From NCBI RefSeq assembly GCF_004337505.1, contig NZ_SJZI01000002.1:62001-126000 (forward strand): a stretch of DNA of 64,000 nucleotides. Direction: 5' to 3'. Shown in pieces: positions 48,722 to 58,000 of the stretch (positions within the stretch are counted from its first letter, which is position 1; every line of letters begins with the position of its first letter). This DNA comes from Flaviaestuariibacter flavus. Its GTDB lineage: Bacteria; Bacteroidota; Bacteroidia; Chitinophagales; Chitinophagaceae. A model generated the notes under the pieces. That model saw nothing but the letters and a program-made list of their open reading frames with translations, ran no database searches and was not told where the DNA came from. A program made the position numbers and the translations under genes.

Positions 48722-50710
48722 ATGCTCGCAGGTTTCCAGAACGTAACATTTGAATTCGGCGCCCGGACCATCGTAAAAGATGCCACCTGGCATATCCACC
48801 CGCAGGAACGCATCGGCCTCGTCGGCTACAACGGCACGGGCAAATCGACGCTGCTGAAAGTGCTGGTGGGCGAATACACGCCCTCCAATGGTACGGTGGA
48901 ACGCGGGCGTAATACTTCGATCGGTTACCTCCACCAGGACCTGCTTTCTTTTGAAACGACCGAATCCATTCTGCAGGTTGCCATGCATGCCTTCGACCGG
49001 GCGGTGGCCATCGGCAAGCAGCTGGAGGACATCACCAAAAAACTGGAGACCGACGAGTCGGAAGCGCTTCTGCACGAATACAGCGAAAAGCTCCACGAGT
49101 TCGAGGAGGCCGGCGGCTATGAAATGGAATACAAAACCGGCGAAGTGCTCCAGGGCCTCGGCTTTTCCAACGCCGACCTGCAGCGGCCTTACCATGAATT
49201 CTCCGGTGGCTGGCGGATGCGGGTGCTCCTCGCCCGTATGATCCTGCAGCAGCCCGACCTGCTGCTGCTCGACGAACCGACCAACCACCTTGACCTTCCC
49301 TCTATCGAATGGCTGGAAAAGTACCTTCAGCATTACAAAGGAGCGGTGGTGATGGTGAGCCACGACCGTCATTTTCTCAACAAGATGGTGAAGAAGATCG
49401 TGGAGCTGTACCAGCGCGAGCTGCACTTCTACACCGGCAACTACGAATATTACGAAACCGAGAAGGTGCAGCGTATTGAGCTGCAGCAGCGGGCTTACGA
49501 AAACCAGCAGGATTATATCCGCCAGAACGAGCGCCTCGTGGAGCGCTTCCGCGCCAAGGCTTCGAAGGCGGCCATGGCCCAGAGCATCATCAAGAAGCTC
49601 GATAAGCTGGAGCGCATCGAAGACGTCGGTATCGAGCGCCCCGACCTGCGTATCAACTTTGCCATCGACAAGGTTCCGGGTAAAGTGCTCGTGGAGCTGA
49701 AAAATGTCACGAAGAAATTCCCGCAGCTGACGATCGTCGATGGCGCTTCCGCCGAGATCGAGCGCGGCGACAAGATCGCCCTGATCGGTGCCAACGGCAA
49801 GGGCAAGTCGACCCTGCTGCGCATCATTGCCGGCACCGAGCCGATCGAAGGCGAGCGCAAATGGGGCCACAACGTGGATGAAGCCTTCTATGCGCAGCAC
49901 CAGCTCGAGGCCCTCAACATCAACAACACGCTGCTCGACGAGCTCAAGGATGCCGGCTCGCAGAAGACGGAGCAGGAGCTCCGCAACCTGCTCGGCTGCT
50001 TCCTGTTCGGCGGCGACGACGCTGATAAAAAGATCCGTGTGCTGAGCGGTGGCGAGAAAGCCCGCGTGGCCCTGGCCAAGACCATCATTTCAAAGGCCAA
50101 CTTCCTGCTCCTCGACGAACCGACCAACCACCTCGATATCCATTCCAACGAGCTGCTGATCGAAGCCCTCAACCGCTATGGCGGCACCTTTGTACTGGTG
50201 AGCCACGACCGCTATTTTATCTCGAAGACCGCCAACAAGATCTGGGAGATCGTGGACCACAAGATCCGCGAATTCAAAGGCACCTACGATGAGTGGGTGG
50301 AATGGAAGGAGCGGCGCGCGGCCGAAGAGCGCGAACAGCAGCGGGCGGAAAAAGAGCAGGCATCGGAGGTGTCACCCAAGACCGGGAAGCGCGAGGAGCC
50401 AAAAAAGGAAGTGCCCAAGGCACCCGAGCCGCAGCCCGTCAACAACAAAAAGCCGATCAATAAAGAGTTGCAGAAAGAACTCCAGAAGTTCCAGCGGCAG
50501 TTTGGCCTGGTAGAGCACAAGCTGGCCGAGTGCAACGAGAAGAAGACGAACCTTGAAGCCGCACTCGCCACCCCGGATACTTACGCCAACCCCGAGCTCT
50601 TCAAAAAAACCGAAATGGATTACCAAAGGGTGCAGCAGGAAATCGGCAGCCTCAACAGCCAATATGAAGAGCTGTTCGAGAAGATCCTCCAGCTGGAAGC
50701 ACAACTGTGA
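48722..50710 (+). CDS. ABC-F family ATPase
   Basis: A soluble protein of 662 residues with two ABC domains and no membrane part, of the family that acts on the ribosome (translation or antibiotic protection). First domain: Walker A GYNGTGKST, signature FSGGWRMRVLLARM, Walker B LLLLDEPTNHLD. A linker with charged helices (about 245-315) follows. Second domain: GANGKGKST, LSGGEKARVALAK, LLLDEPTNHLD. The C-terminus (about 545-662) is a Lys/Glu coiled coil as in Uup-like members. No specific resistance subclass can be assigned. Confidence 0.93.
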   Translation: MLAGFQNVTFEFGARTIVKDATWHIHPQERIGLVGYNGTGKSTLLKVLVGEYTPSNGTVERGRNTSIGYLHQDLLSFETTESILQVAMHAFDRAVAIGKQLEDITKKLETDESEALLHEYSEKLHEFEEAGGYEMEYKTGEVLQGLGFSNADLQRPYHEFSGGWRMRVLLARMILQQPDLLLLDEPTNHLDLPSIEWLEKYLQHYKGAVVMVSHDRHFLNKMVKKIVELYQRELHFYTGNYEYYETEKVQRIELQQRAYENQQDYIRQNERLVERFRAKASKAAMAQSIIKKLDKLERIEDVGIERPDLRINFAIDKVPGKVLVELKNVTKKFPQLTIVDGASAEIERGDKIALIGANGKGKSTLLRIIAGTEPIEGERKWGHNVDEAFYAQHQLEALNINNTLLDELKDAGSQKTEQELRNLLGCFLFGGDDADKKIRVLSGGEKARVALAKTIISKANFLLLDEPTNHLDIHSNELLIEALNRYGGTFVLVSHDRYFISKTANKIWEIVDHKIREFKGTYDEWVEWKERRAAEEREQQRAEKEQASEVSPKTGKREEPKKEVPKAPEPQPVNNKKPINKELQKELQKFQRQFGLVEHKLAECNEKKTNLEAALATPDTYANPELFKKTEMDYQRVQQEIGSLNSQYEELFEKILQLEAQL

Positions 50711-50714
50711 GGTG

Positions 50715-50823
50715 TTTGATGTCTGATGGCTGATGTCTGATGTCGCGGGCGCACTCAGAAAAAGAATCGCTTTGCGATTCTTTTTCTTTTTCTAGCATCT
50801 AACATCTGACATCAGCCATCTCC
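50715..50823. repeat. Inverted-repeat spacer with 7-nt period arms
   Basis: The left arm is four 7-mers TTTGATG, TCTGATG, GCTGATG, TCTGATG (50715-50742); the right arm is CATCTAA, CATCTGA, CATCAGC, CATCTCC (50796-50823), the reverse complement with changes. A terminator hairpin lies between. Confidence 0.88.
50759..50785 (+). terminator. ABC-F terminator
   Basis: A 12-bp perfect stem AAAAAGAATCGC/GCGATTCTTTTT with a 3-nt loop, followed by CTTTTTC, 49 nt after the stop. Confidence 0.9.
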
Positions 50824-50878
50824 GGTGGCTTGGTATGGCGATTGCATCAATCCCTTCTTCAAAATCAACCGATCATTT

Positions 50879-51208
50879 ATGAAGAAGTACCTGCTCTGCC
50901 TTCCGCTGGCGGCGGCGATGGCGCTGACGCTACCTGCCTGCAAGGACAAGAAAAAGACCGAGAATACCGAAACCACCACAACCCAGACGGCGCCCCCGCC
51001 GGCGGCTCCGGTGGAGATCTCCGCCGACCAGGAGTTGCAGCAAAAGTTGCCGGAAGTCATGAAGGATTTTCCCGGCGCTACCGCAACGGTGGCAAATGGT
51101 GAAATCACAGTGACGGGCACCCTGGCACGGGAACGCTGGATGAAACTTCGTCCGGCGCTGGATGCGCTTCATCCTAAAAAAGTCAACAACCAATTAACCC
51201 TTAAATAA
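50879..51208 (+). CDS. BON-domain lipoprotein
   Basis: A 109-residue lipoprotein. The lipobox is LTLPAC with Cys at about residue 21, then a Lys/Thr/Pro-rich linker, then a BON-like domain (about 48-108, LQQKLPEVMKDFPGATATVANGEITVTGTL... LHPKKVNNQLTLK). BON domains are membrane- or peptidoglycan-associated. The start at 50879 is the ATG of the signal peptide; the frame is open to 50825. The next gene, 7 nt downstream, also has a BON-like N-terminus and an SH3 domain, so they probably act together at the envelope. Confidence 0.75.
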   Translation: MKKYLLCLPLAAAMALTLPACKDKKKTENTETTTTQTAPPPAAPVEISADQELQQKLPEVMKDFPGATATVANGEITVTGTLARERWMKLRPALDALHPKKVNNQLTLK

Positions 51209-51215
51209 ACAGGTC

Positions 51216-51638
51216 ATGGCAGCATTGCAAAACAAATATGCGCAGCTCGTGCAGGCCGCGCAGCAGGCCGGCGTGCAAAACCTCCAGGTGCGCGAGCAGG
51301 AAAACGTCTTGTATATTGATGGCCAGGCGCCCAGCGGCGCGGTGAAAGACCAGCTCTGGAATATCTATAACCAGATCGACCCCGACTTCCGCGCCGGCGA
51401 CCTGGTGCTTAACGTGGATGTAAGCGCATCGGCTGCGGGCGGCCGGGCAAAGGTCACCACGCAGGAGTCGAACCTCAACATCCGCAAGGGCCCCGGCACC
51501 GACCAGCCGATCGTGGGAAAAGCCGCGCATAACGACTATGTAACGCTGATCAGCAAGGCTTCCGACCAGTGGTGGCTCGTGCGCACCAGCGATGGCAAGG
51601 AAGGCTATGCATACGCGCAGTACCTATCCGCAGAATAA
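51216..51638 (+). CDS. BON-like plus bacterial SH3 protein
   Basis: A 140-residue protein. Residues about 5-70 (YAQLVQAAQQAGVQNLQVREQENVLYIDGQAPSGAVKDQLWNIYNQI) resemble a BON-type domain; residues about 78-138 (ESNLNIRKGPGTDQPIVGKAAHNDYVTLISKASDQWWLVRTSDGKEGYAYAQYL) are an SH3b domain, expected to bind peptidoglycan. No signal peptide is visible, so localisation is uncertain. It follows the lipoprotein gene after 7 nt in one unit. Confidence 0.82.
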   Translation: MAALQNKYAQLVQAAQQAGVQNLQVREQENVLYIDGQAPSGAVKDQLWNIYNQIDPDFRAGDLVLNVDVSASAAGGRAKVTTQESNLNIRKGPGTDQPIVGKAAHNDYVTLISKASDQWWLVRTSDGKEGYAYAQYLSAE

Positions 51639-51653
51639 ACTTCTTGTCGATAA

Positions 51654-51677
51654 AAAAAGCCCCGCGAGGGGCTTTTT
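51654..51677. terminator. Convergent terminator
   Basis: A 10-bp perfect stem AAAAAGCCCC/GGGGCTTTTT with loop GCGA, between the SH3 gene and the convergent 75-residue membrane protein gene. Confidence 0.92.
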
Positions 51678-51680
51678 CCA

Positions 51681-51908
51681 TTAAATCGGGTCTTCTTCGT
51701 CCGGCGACCGCCAGCTGCGGTAGCGCGTGAAATGGGTATAGAAAATACTGCTGAAAACGATAATGCTGATGAGACGCACAAATCGTCGGAACTGCGGCAT
51801 TGTTTGCCAGTCGGAGAGCATAGAGGCGAGCATGACGATCACCGCCACTAAGGCCACCAACATCATGAACAGGTGGTAACCGCGCTTTTGATAGTATCTG
51901 CTTTTCAT
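51681..51908 (-). CDS. Small two-helix membrane protein
   Basis: A 75-residue protein with two hydrophobic helices (about 11-31, YHLFMMLVALVAVIVMLASML, and 45-60, LISIIVFSSIFYTHF) and a charged C-terminal tail. No family recognised. It follows hutG after 10 nt on the same strand and may be the last gene of the hutI-hutG unit, although no role in histidine use is known. Confidence 0.6.
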   Translation of the reverse strand: MKSRYYQKRGYHLFMMLVALVAVIVMLASMLSDWQTMPQFRRFVRLISIIVFSSIFYTHFTRYRSWRSPDEEDPI

Positions 51909-51918
51909 CGGTTCGTTC

Positions 51919-53031
51919 TTAGTTGGCGTCGCGGCCGGCGTGCATTTTAATGAAATCGGTTACCAGGAAGGACATCAACTTGCCGGTAGACTCATCGGTG
52001 CGGCCGTTGGCGAGACGGACGGCGCCCTCACAAAGGTGCAGGTAGGCGCATTTGGCGTTGGCGGCGCAGAGGTTCACATACTGGCGGGCATGGAGCGGCA
52101 GCAGTCCCGAAGGGGTCGCCGCGCTGCACAGTGCGTCTTGTACCACGTCCAGGTCGAGCTCGATGCCGGTGTAGGTATCGTCGGTAAACGAAATGGCATG
52201 CGCTACCGCCTGGTGGAAGCTGCGCTTGCCGTGGATGAAAATGTCTTCGTAGCTAATAACGTCGAAGAAGGGATTGTTGACGATGTCGACCCAAACATTC
52301 TGCTGCAGGTAGTTTTCCTGGAGGCCAACCACCACGTATTTCTGCAGGAAGCCGTCGTCTTCGGCATAGCGGAAGCCGTTGCCGCTGTGGCGCCCTTCGG
52401 CGGGCCGGTAGTCGGTATGCGCGTCGAGGTTGATGGCATTGATCTGCGGCAGCGCTATCTGCAGGTCCTGGTGCAGGCCCTTGGCGGCACCCTTGATGAT
52501 GGGATAAGCATTGTTATGGCCGCCGCCGATGACCACCGGGATCTTGCCCGCGCTCACGATGGCCTTGACCAGTTTCTCCACCTCTTCATCGATCGTATTG
52601 ACCGCGTGGCGGAAGGCCTCGATCCGCTCGTCTTCGTTCTGCGCGTTGCGCTCGATGAGGTACTGGATATCGCCGAAGTCGAAATGACCCGCCACGCACA
52701 CGTCGTCGCCGGTGAGGAAGTCGTTGCTCTGCACGTTGAGGAAGGACTGCAGGAAGGAAATCCAGCCGGTGGAGGCTCCTCCCACCCCGCCGTTGGCCTG
52801 CACGCCGATGTCTTCGGGAATGCCCACCACTACGTAGCGCGCGTCGAGGCGCTGGAAGGCCTCGGCCGTGTAGTCATCGTGAAGTACGTGCACCTGCTCG
52901 CCGAGCTTCGTTTCAAAGCGGCGGATCCTGGTAAGCGAGAGAATATCGTCTTTCTTATAAAACTTGAAATGGGGTACCTGCATATTGGTCTGCGTCTTTG
53001 CGGGGTTCAAAGTTGCGGAAGTATTGCTCAT
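51919..53031 (-). CDS. hutG: Formimidoylglutamase
   Basis: A member of the arginase/ureohydrolase superfamily. It hydrolyses N-formimino-L-glutamate to glutamate and formamide, the last step of histidine degradation in this route. The 370 residues hold the metal-binding signatures GGGHNNAYP, NLDAHTDYRP (Asp-His-Asp) and ELDLDVVQDA. The identification as HutG rather than arginase or agmatinase rests on overlap with hutI by 4 nt and on the presence of hutU and hutH nearby. The likely start is the ATG at 53031; an alternative Met lies 16 codons later. Confidence 0.87.
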   Translation of the reverse strand: MSNTSATLNPAKTQTNMQVPHFKFYKKDDILSLTRIRRFETKLGEQVHVLHDDYTAEAFQRLDARYVVVGIPEDIGVQANGGVGGASTGWISFLQSFLNVQSNDFLTGDDVCVAGHFDFGDIQYLIERNAQNEDERIEAFRHAVNTIDEEVEKLVKAIVSAGKIPVVIGGGHNNAYPIIKGAAKGLHQDLQIALPQINAINLDAHTDYRPAEGRHSGNGFRYAEDDGFLQKYVVVGLQENYLQQNVWVDIVNNPFFDVISYEDIFIHGKRSFHQAVAHAISFTDDTYTGIELDLDVVQDALCSAATPSGLLPLHARQYVNLCAANAKCAYLHLCEGAVRLANGRTDESTGKLMSFLVTDFIKMHAGRDAN

Positions 53032-54266
53032 AATGGTTCACCGCCCAGCAGCACTTTTTCGATGAGGTTGCTACCGAACGCATAAGGAAGATACGCCAAA
53101 GACGGTATCGGCCGTGTCAAAATGAGGTCGGCTCTTTTGCCCACCGCAATGGAGCCGCACTGCTCCTGCCATTCGAGCGCGCAGGCACCGTTGAAGGTAG
53201 CGGCGTTGATGGCTTCCTCGGGCAGCAGCTTCATGCCGATGCAGGCCATGGACACCACGAGGTTCATGTTGCCGCTCGGCGAAGAGCCGGGGTTGAAGTC
53301 GGATGCCAGTGCCAGCGCGCAACCGGCGTCGGCAAGTGCCCGCGCCGGCTGGAAGGGCATGCGCAGGAAGAAGGCGGCAGTGGGCAGCAGGGTGCCCATG
53401 GTGTCCGATCCGGCGAGGGCGGTGATGGCCGCATCATCCATACTCTCCAGGTGGTCTACCGATACCGCGCCGACGCCGATGCCCGCCTGTACGCCGCCCG
53501 AAACGGCGAGCTGGTTGGCATGCAGGCGGGGCTTCAGCCCATGCGCCCTGCCGGCCGTACAAATACGGATCGTCTGCTCCGGGGTGAAGAAATTCTCTTC
53601 ACAGAACACATCGATATAGTCGGCCAGCCCTTCGGCCGCGATGCGGGGCAGCATCTCTTCGATGATGAGGCGGATATAGCCCTCGCGGTCGTCGCGGTAT
53701 TCGGCGGGAAAGCTGTGGGCGCCCAGGAAGGTGCTGCGGACGGGCATGCCGCTTTTTTCGCGCAGGCGGCGCGCCACGCGGAGCATCCTGAGCTCGCCTT
53801 CCACCGTGAGGCCGTAGCCGCTTTTTATCTCGATGGTGCCGGTGCCAAGGCGGCGCAGCTCCTGCAGGCGGGTCCAGCCCTGGCGGAAGAGCTCGTCTTC
53901 CGAGGTTTCGTTGAGCAGGCGTGCCGAGTTGAGGATGCCGCCGCCCCGCGCCGCGATCTCGGCATAAGAGACGCCGCGGATCTTATCCACGAATTCGGCC
54001 TCGCGCGAGCCGGCGAATACGAGGTGCGTGTGGCTGTCTACCCAGGCAGGCAGCACGGTGCCGCCGCAGCAGTCGATATGCGCGCGGAAAGCTCCGGGTT
54101 GCTGTGCCAAACTGCTCATGGGCCCGAAGGCGGCGATGCGGTCGTCTTCGATGATGAGGTAGGCGTCTTCGAGGGCCGGCAACTCCGCCAGGGCGGCGCC
54201 CCGCAGCGGTGCCCGGGCATCCCGGATGCCGGCAAGCCGGCCGATATTAGTGAGCAGGAGATTCAT
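53028..54266 (-). CDS. hutI: Imidazolonepropionase
   Basis: A metal-dependent amidohydrolase that opens 4-imidazolone-5-propionate to N-formiminoglutamate, the third step of histidine use. The 412 residues show the metal-binding HTH in DSHTHLVFAG near 76-85, RLHANQL with a ligand His, the VDHLESM motif and ALASDFNPGS with the catalytic Asp. The order hutI-hutG with a 4-nt overlap indicates one transcript. Downstream of its start lies the repeat-rich spacer 54267-55079. Confidence 0.95.
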   Translation of the reverse strand: MNLLLTNIGRLAGIRDARAPLRGAALAELPALEDAYLIIEDDRIAAFGPMSSLAQQPGAFRAHIDCCGGTVLPAWVDSHTHLVFAGSREAEFVDKIRGVSYAEIAARGGGILNSARLLNETSEDELFRQGWTRLQELRRLGTGTIEIKSGYGLTVEGELRMLRVARRLREKSGMPVRSTFLGAHSFPAEYRDDREGYIRLIIEEMLPRIAAEGLADYIDVFCEENFFTPEQTIRICTAGRAHGLKPRLHANQLAVSGGVQAGIGVGAVSVDHLESMDDAAITALAGSDTMGTLLPTAAFFLRMPFQPARALADAGCALALASDFNPGSSPSGNMNLVVSMACIGMKLLPEEAINAATFNGACALEWQEQCGSIAVGKRADLILTRPIPSLAYLPYAFGSNLIEKVLLGGEPL

Positions 54267-55079
54267 GGGCGGCTAAAGTACGGTGTTCCCTCTTCTTGTG
54301 GCCCCCGGGTGGCACTCATCGAGCGGTTGGCCTTGCGGGTCGGGGACCCTGAACCCTGCGGGGTTTGCGCGGCGCCGCGCCCAGACCCCACCCCCTGCCC
54401 TCTCCGAAGGGAGGGGGGTAGCGTTCCCTTAGCCGGGAAAGGCATGCGCGCTTCGTAGCCCGGCATGCACTGCCGGGATGGTTGATTCATCCGAAAGCCC
54501 CCGAAGGGGTTCAGGGTCCCCGACCCGGACCATGGGGCGCCGGGGCTGCCCGACGGGGGCCAAAAACGCGCATGCCTCCGGCATGCCGGGAATGGCGGAG
54601 GGGTATCCGGTAACGTATCAGCGTCTCCCGGGGCGTAGGATCATAGCCTGACTTTTCATACTGCCATCCTACGGTGCGTAGGAAGGTATTATGGATTTTC
54701 ATACTACTATCCTACGGTGTGTAGGGTGCCTGTTTGCGTTTTCATACGACCCTCCTACGGTGTGTAGGGTGCCTGTTTGCGTTTTCAAAATGCCATCCTA
54801 CGGTGCGTAGGGTGCCGGTTTGCGTTTTCATACGGCCATGCTACGGTTTTTGTTATCCACAATTCTTGATTATCAGCATTTTGTGGGGTCAGGCAGTCCG
54901 GCACCCGCCAAAGGCGGTTCAGGGTCCCCGACCCGGATGCCCCGGGTTGGAGGGCCGCCACGCCGGGGGCATTCTTCGGCTTCACTCAGAATGACAAGCA
55001 TGGTGTCAGGCTGAGCTTACCGAAGCCTGTCGGGTACGATATTTTCAGGGTTGGTCGGTTAGGAACTGAACAAGATCGT
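54267..55079. repeat. Repeat-rich intergenic island
   Basis: 813 bp without a gene. It contains the 19-bp word GGTTCAGGGTCCCCGACCC at 54508 and 54916 and its reverse complement at 54337-54355, four 43-bp tandem repeats (54653-54824), hairpins such as CCCCGAAGGGG, and near 54970-55033 two words typical of widespread bacterial intergenic repeats (CTTCACTCAGAATGACA and TGTCAGGCTGAGCTTACC). It must hold the treS promoter and the hutI promoter, but neither stands out. Confidence 0.85.
54653..54848. repeat. 43-bp tandem repeat, 4.5 copies
   Basis: Units start at 54653, 54696, 54739, 54782 and 54825, exactly 43 nt apart; each opens with TTTTCA and contains CCTACGGTGYGTAGG, whose ends CCTAC and GTAGG are complementary. 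The first copy diverges at its 3' end and the last is cut after CTACGG. No spacers of variable sequence, so not CRISPR. Confidence 0.92.
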
Positions 55080-58000
55080 ATGGCAACTCTCACGAACAAA
55101 AGCGAAGACCTGCTCTGGTACAAGGACGCAGTCATCTATGAATTGCATATCAAGGCCTTCCGCGACGCGGACGGCGACGGGATCGGCGACTTCAAGGGTT
55201 TGATCGAGAAGCTCGACTACCTCCAGGAGCTCGGCGCCACGGCGGTGTGGGTGCTCCCCTTTTACCCCTCGCCCCTGCGCGACGACGGCTACGACATCGC
55301 CGATTATTACAGCATCAACCCGCGCTACGGCGACCTGGAGCAGTTCAAGGCCTTTCTCGATGAGGCCCACCGCCGCGGGCTGCGCGTCATCACCGAGCTG
55401 GTGGTGAACCATACCTCGGACCAGCACCCCTGGTTTCAGCGGGCGCGGCGCGCACCCAAGGGCTCGCCGGAGCGCGACTACTACGTATGGTCCGACGACC
55501 CGACCCAGTATAAGGATGTGCGGATCATCTTCCAGGATTTCGAGGCCTCCAACTGGACCTGGGACCCCGTGGCACAGCAATATTACTGGCACCGCTTTTT
55601 TCACCACCAGCCCGACCTCAACTTCGACAACCCGCAGGTGCAGCAAGAGATCTTCAACGTGATGGATTACTGGTGCGCCATGGGCGTGGACGGCTTCCGC
55701 CTCGACGCCATCCCCTACCTGTTTGAGCGCGAAGGCACCAACGGCGAAAACCTGCCGGAGACGCACGAGTTCCTGAAACGGCTCCGCAAGCACGTGGATG
55801 AGAAGTTCCCGGGAACCCTGTTCCTGGCCGAGGCCAATATGTGGCCCGAAGAAGCGGCCGCCTATTTCGGCAACGGCGATGAATGCCATATGAACTACCA
55901 TTTTCCTGTGATGCCGCGGATGTTCATGGCCGTGCAGCAGGAAGACCGCTACCCCATCACCGATATTTTTGAGCAGACGCCGCCGATCCCCGAAAACTGC
56001 CAGTGGGCGATGTTCCTGCGCAACCACGACGAGCTGACGCTGGAGATGGTAACCGACGAGGAACGCGACTTCATGTACAAAGCCTACGCGAAGGATCCGA
56101 AAGCGCGGATCAACCTCGGCATCCGCCACCGGCTGGCGCCGCTGATGGACAATAACCGCCGCAAGATCGAGCTGATGAATTCGCTGCTCTTCTCGCTGCC
56201 CGGCACGCCGGTGTTGTATTACGGCGACGAGATCGGGATGGGCGACAACTTCTACCTCGGCGACCGCGACGGCGTGCGCACCCCGATGCAATGGTCCTCG
56301 GACCGCAACGCGGGCTTTTCGGATTGCAACCCGCACCAGCTGTACCTCCCCGTTATCCTCGACCCGGAATACCATTACGAGGCCGTGAACGTGGAGCTGC
56401 AGCGGCGCAACACGTCGTCGCTGTTCTGGTTTATGAAGCGGCTCATCGCGCTGCGGCGCAACTTCAAGGCTTTCAGCCGCGGCGATATGCAGTTCCTCAA
56501 TGTCGAGAATCCCAAGGTGCTGGCCTTTACGCGCACCTTCGAAGACCAAACGGTGCTGGTGATCGTCAACCTGTCGAAATACGCGCAGCCCGCCGAGGTA
56601 GACCTGCGGACCTTCCGCGGGTACCAGCCGGTGGAGCTGTTCAGCCGCAATAAGTTTCCCGCCGTACGCGAAGACGCGCCCTACTTTTTTACGATGGGCC
56701 CCCACTCCTTCCAGTGGTTTCAACTCGAAAAGGTGCGCTCGCGCGTGGAGGAAGACCGCTCGATACCGATGCTGGAGCTGCTGCAGGACAGCGAGCCGCT
56801 GAGTGCCTTTGTGCGGACGCAGCTGGAGCAGGACGTGCTGCCCACCTATGTCTTCAGCCGCCCGTGGTTTGCCGGCAAGGACCGCACCGTCTACAGCCTG
56901 AACATCGCCGAGCAGCAACGCATGGGCAACGGCTATCCTTCGTGGTGGATGCTGCTGGAAGTGAACTACGAGAGTGGGTTGCCCGAATGGTACCAGCTGG
57001 CAGTGGCGGTGGTGCCCGAAGAGCGCGCGCAGGAGCTGGCCGCAACTTACCCCGAATCGATCATCGCTCATGTGAATACACCCGAAGGCCCGGCCATGCT
57101 GTGCGATGCCTTCTACCTGAAGGAGCTGCAGCGCGCGCTGCTGCGTCGCCTTGTTACGGGCGAACATAAGGAGCTTCCCACCGGCAATGTCTATTTCGAT
57201 GCTGTGGAGGAGCTGAGTAACTACGATTATGAAAACGCGACGCCGCGGGTGTTTGCGCAGAACAAGTTCAATACGTCGGTGGTATACGACAACCGCCTGT
57301 TTGTAAAGTGGTACCGCAAGGTGGAGTTTTTCGTCAATCCCGATGTGGAGCTGAACCGCTACCTCTCGCTCGAGGCGGGCTTCCCGCATACCCCGCGCTT
57401 CCTGGGCTCGGTGGAGTGGCAGGGCGCGCGCGGGCGCATGGTGCTGGCCATTGCGCAGGAGCTGGTTGACAACCATGGCAATGCCTATGATTTTCTCCAG
57501 GAGCGGGTGCACAACTTTATCGAGCGCATCATCGCCCGCAACAACTCCGAAGAGTTGCTGCGCTACGAGCCGGCTACCTGGGCCTCGCCGCGGGCCTACG
57601 AGGAGCTGCCGGAGGCGCTGCGGGACCTGGTGGGGAGCCGCGCCGCCGAGCTGATGCGCCAGCTGGGTGACCGCACGGCGCAGATGCACAAGGCTTTTGC
57701 CCGCAACACGTTGTCACGCGACTTTGCCCCCGAGGAGTTTTCCCTGCACTACCAGCGCTCCCTGTTTGCGTCGATGGTGTCGCTGGTGCGCGATACTTAT
57801 CACAAGATGAACCGCGCCGAAGGTCTCGACGAGCCGGCGGCCGTACAAATACGGGAACTCGGGGCGCGCCGCGGTGAGCTGCTGAGCCTTCTCAAACGCA
57901 TCTACGACCACAAGCTCGATATCCTGAAGATCCGCACACACGGCGCCTTCGACCTGCAGAAGGTGCTGCTCACCGGTAAAGACCTTGTGCTGTATGATTT

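Noticed and set aside
54653..54848. CRISPR array
   Set aside because: The 43-bp units follow each other directly with no variable spacers and no cas genes nearby.
55059..57689. Long minus-strand frame opposite treS
   Set aside because: The TreS fusion explains the DNA; the shadow has no family features.
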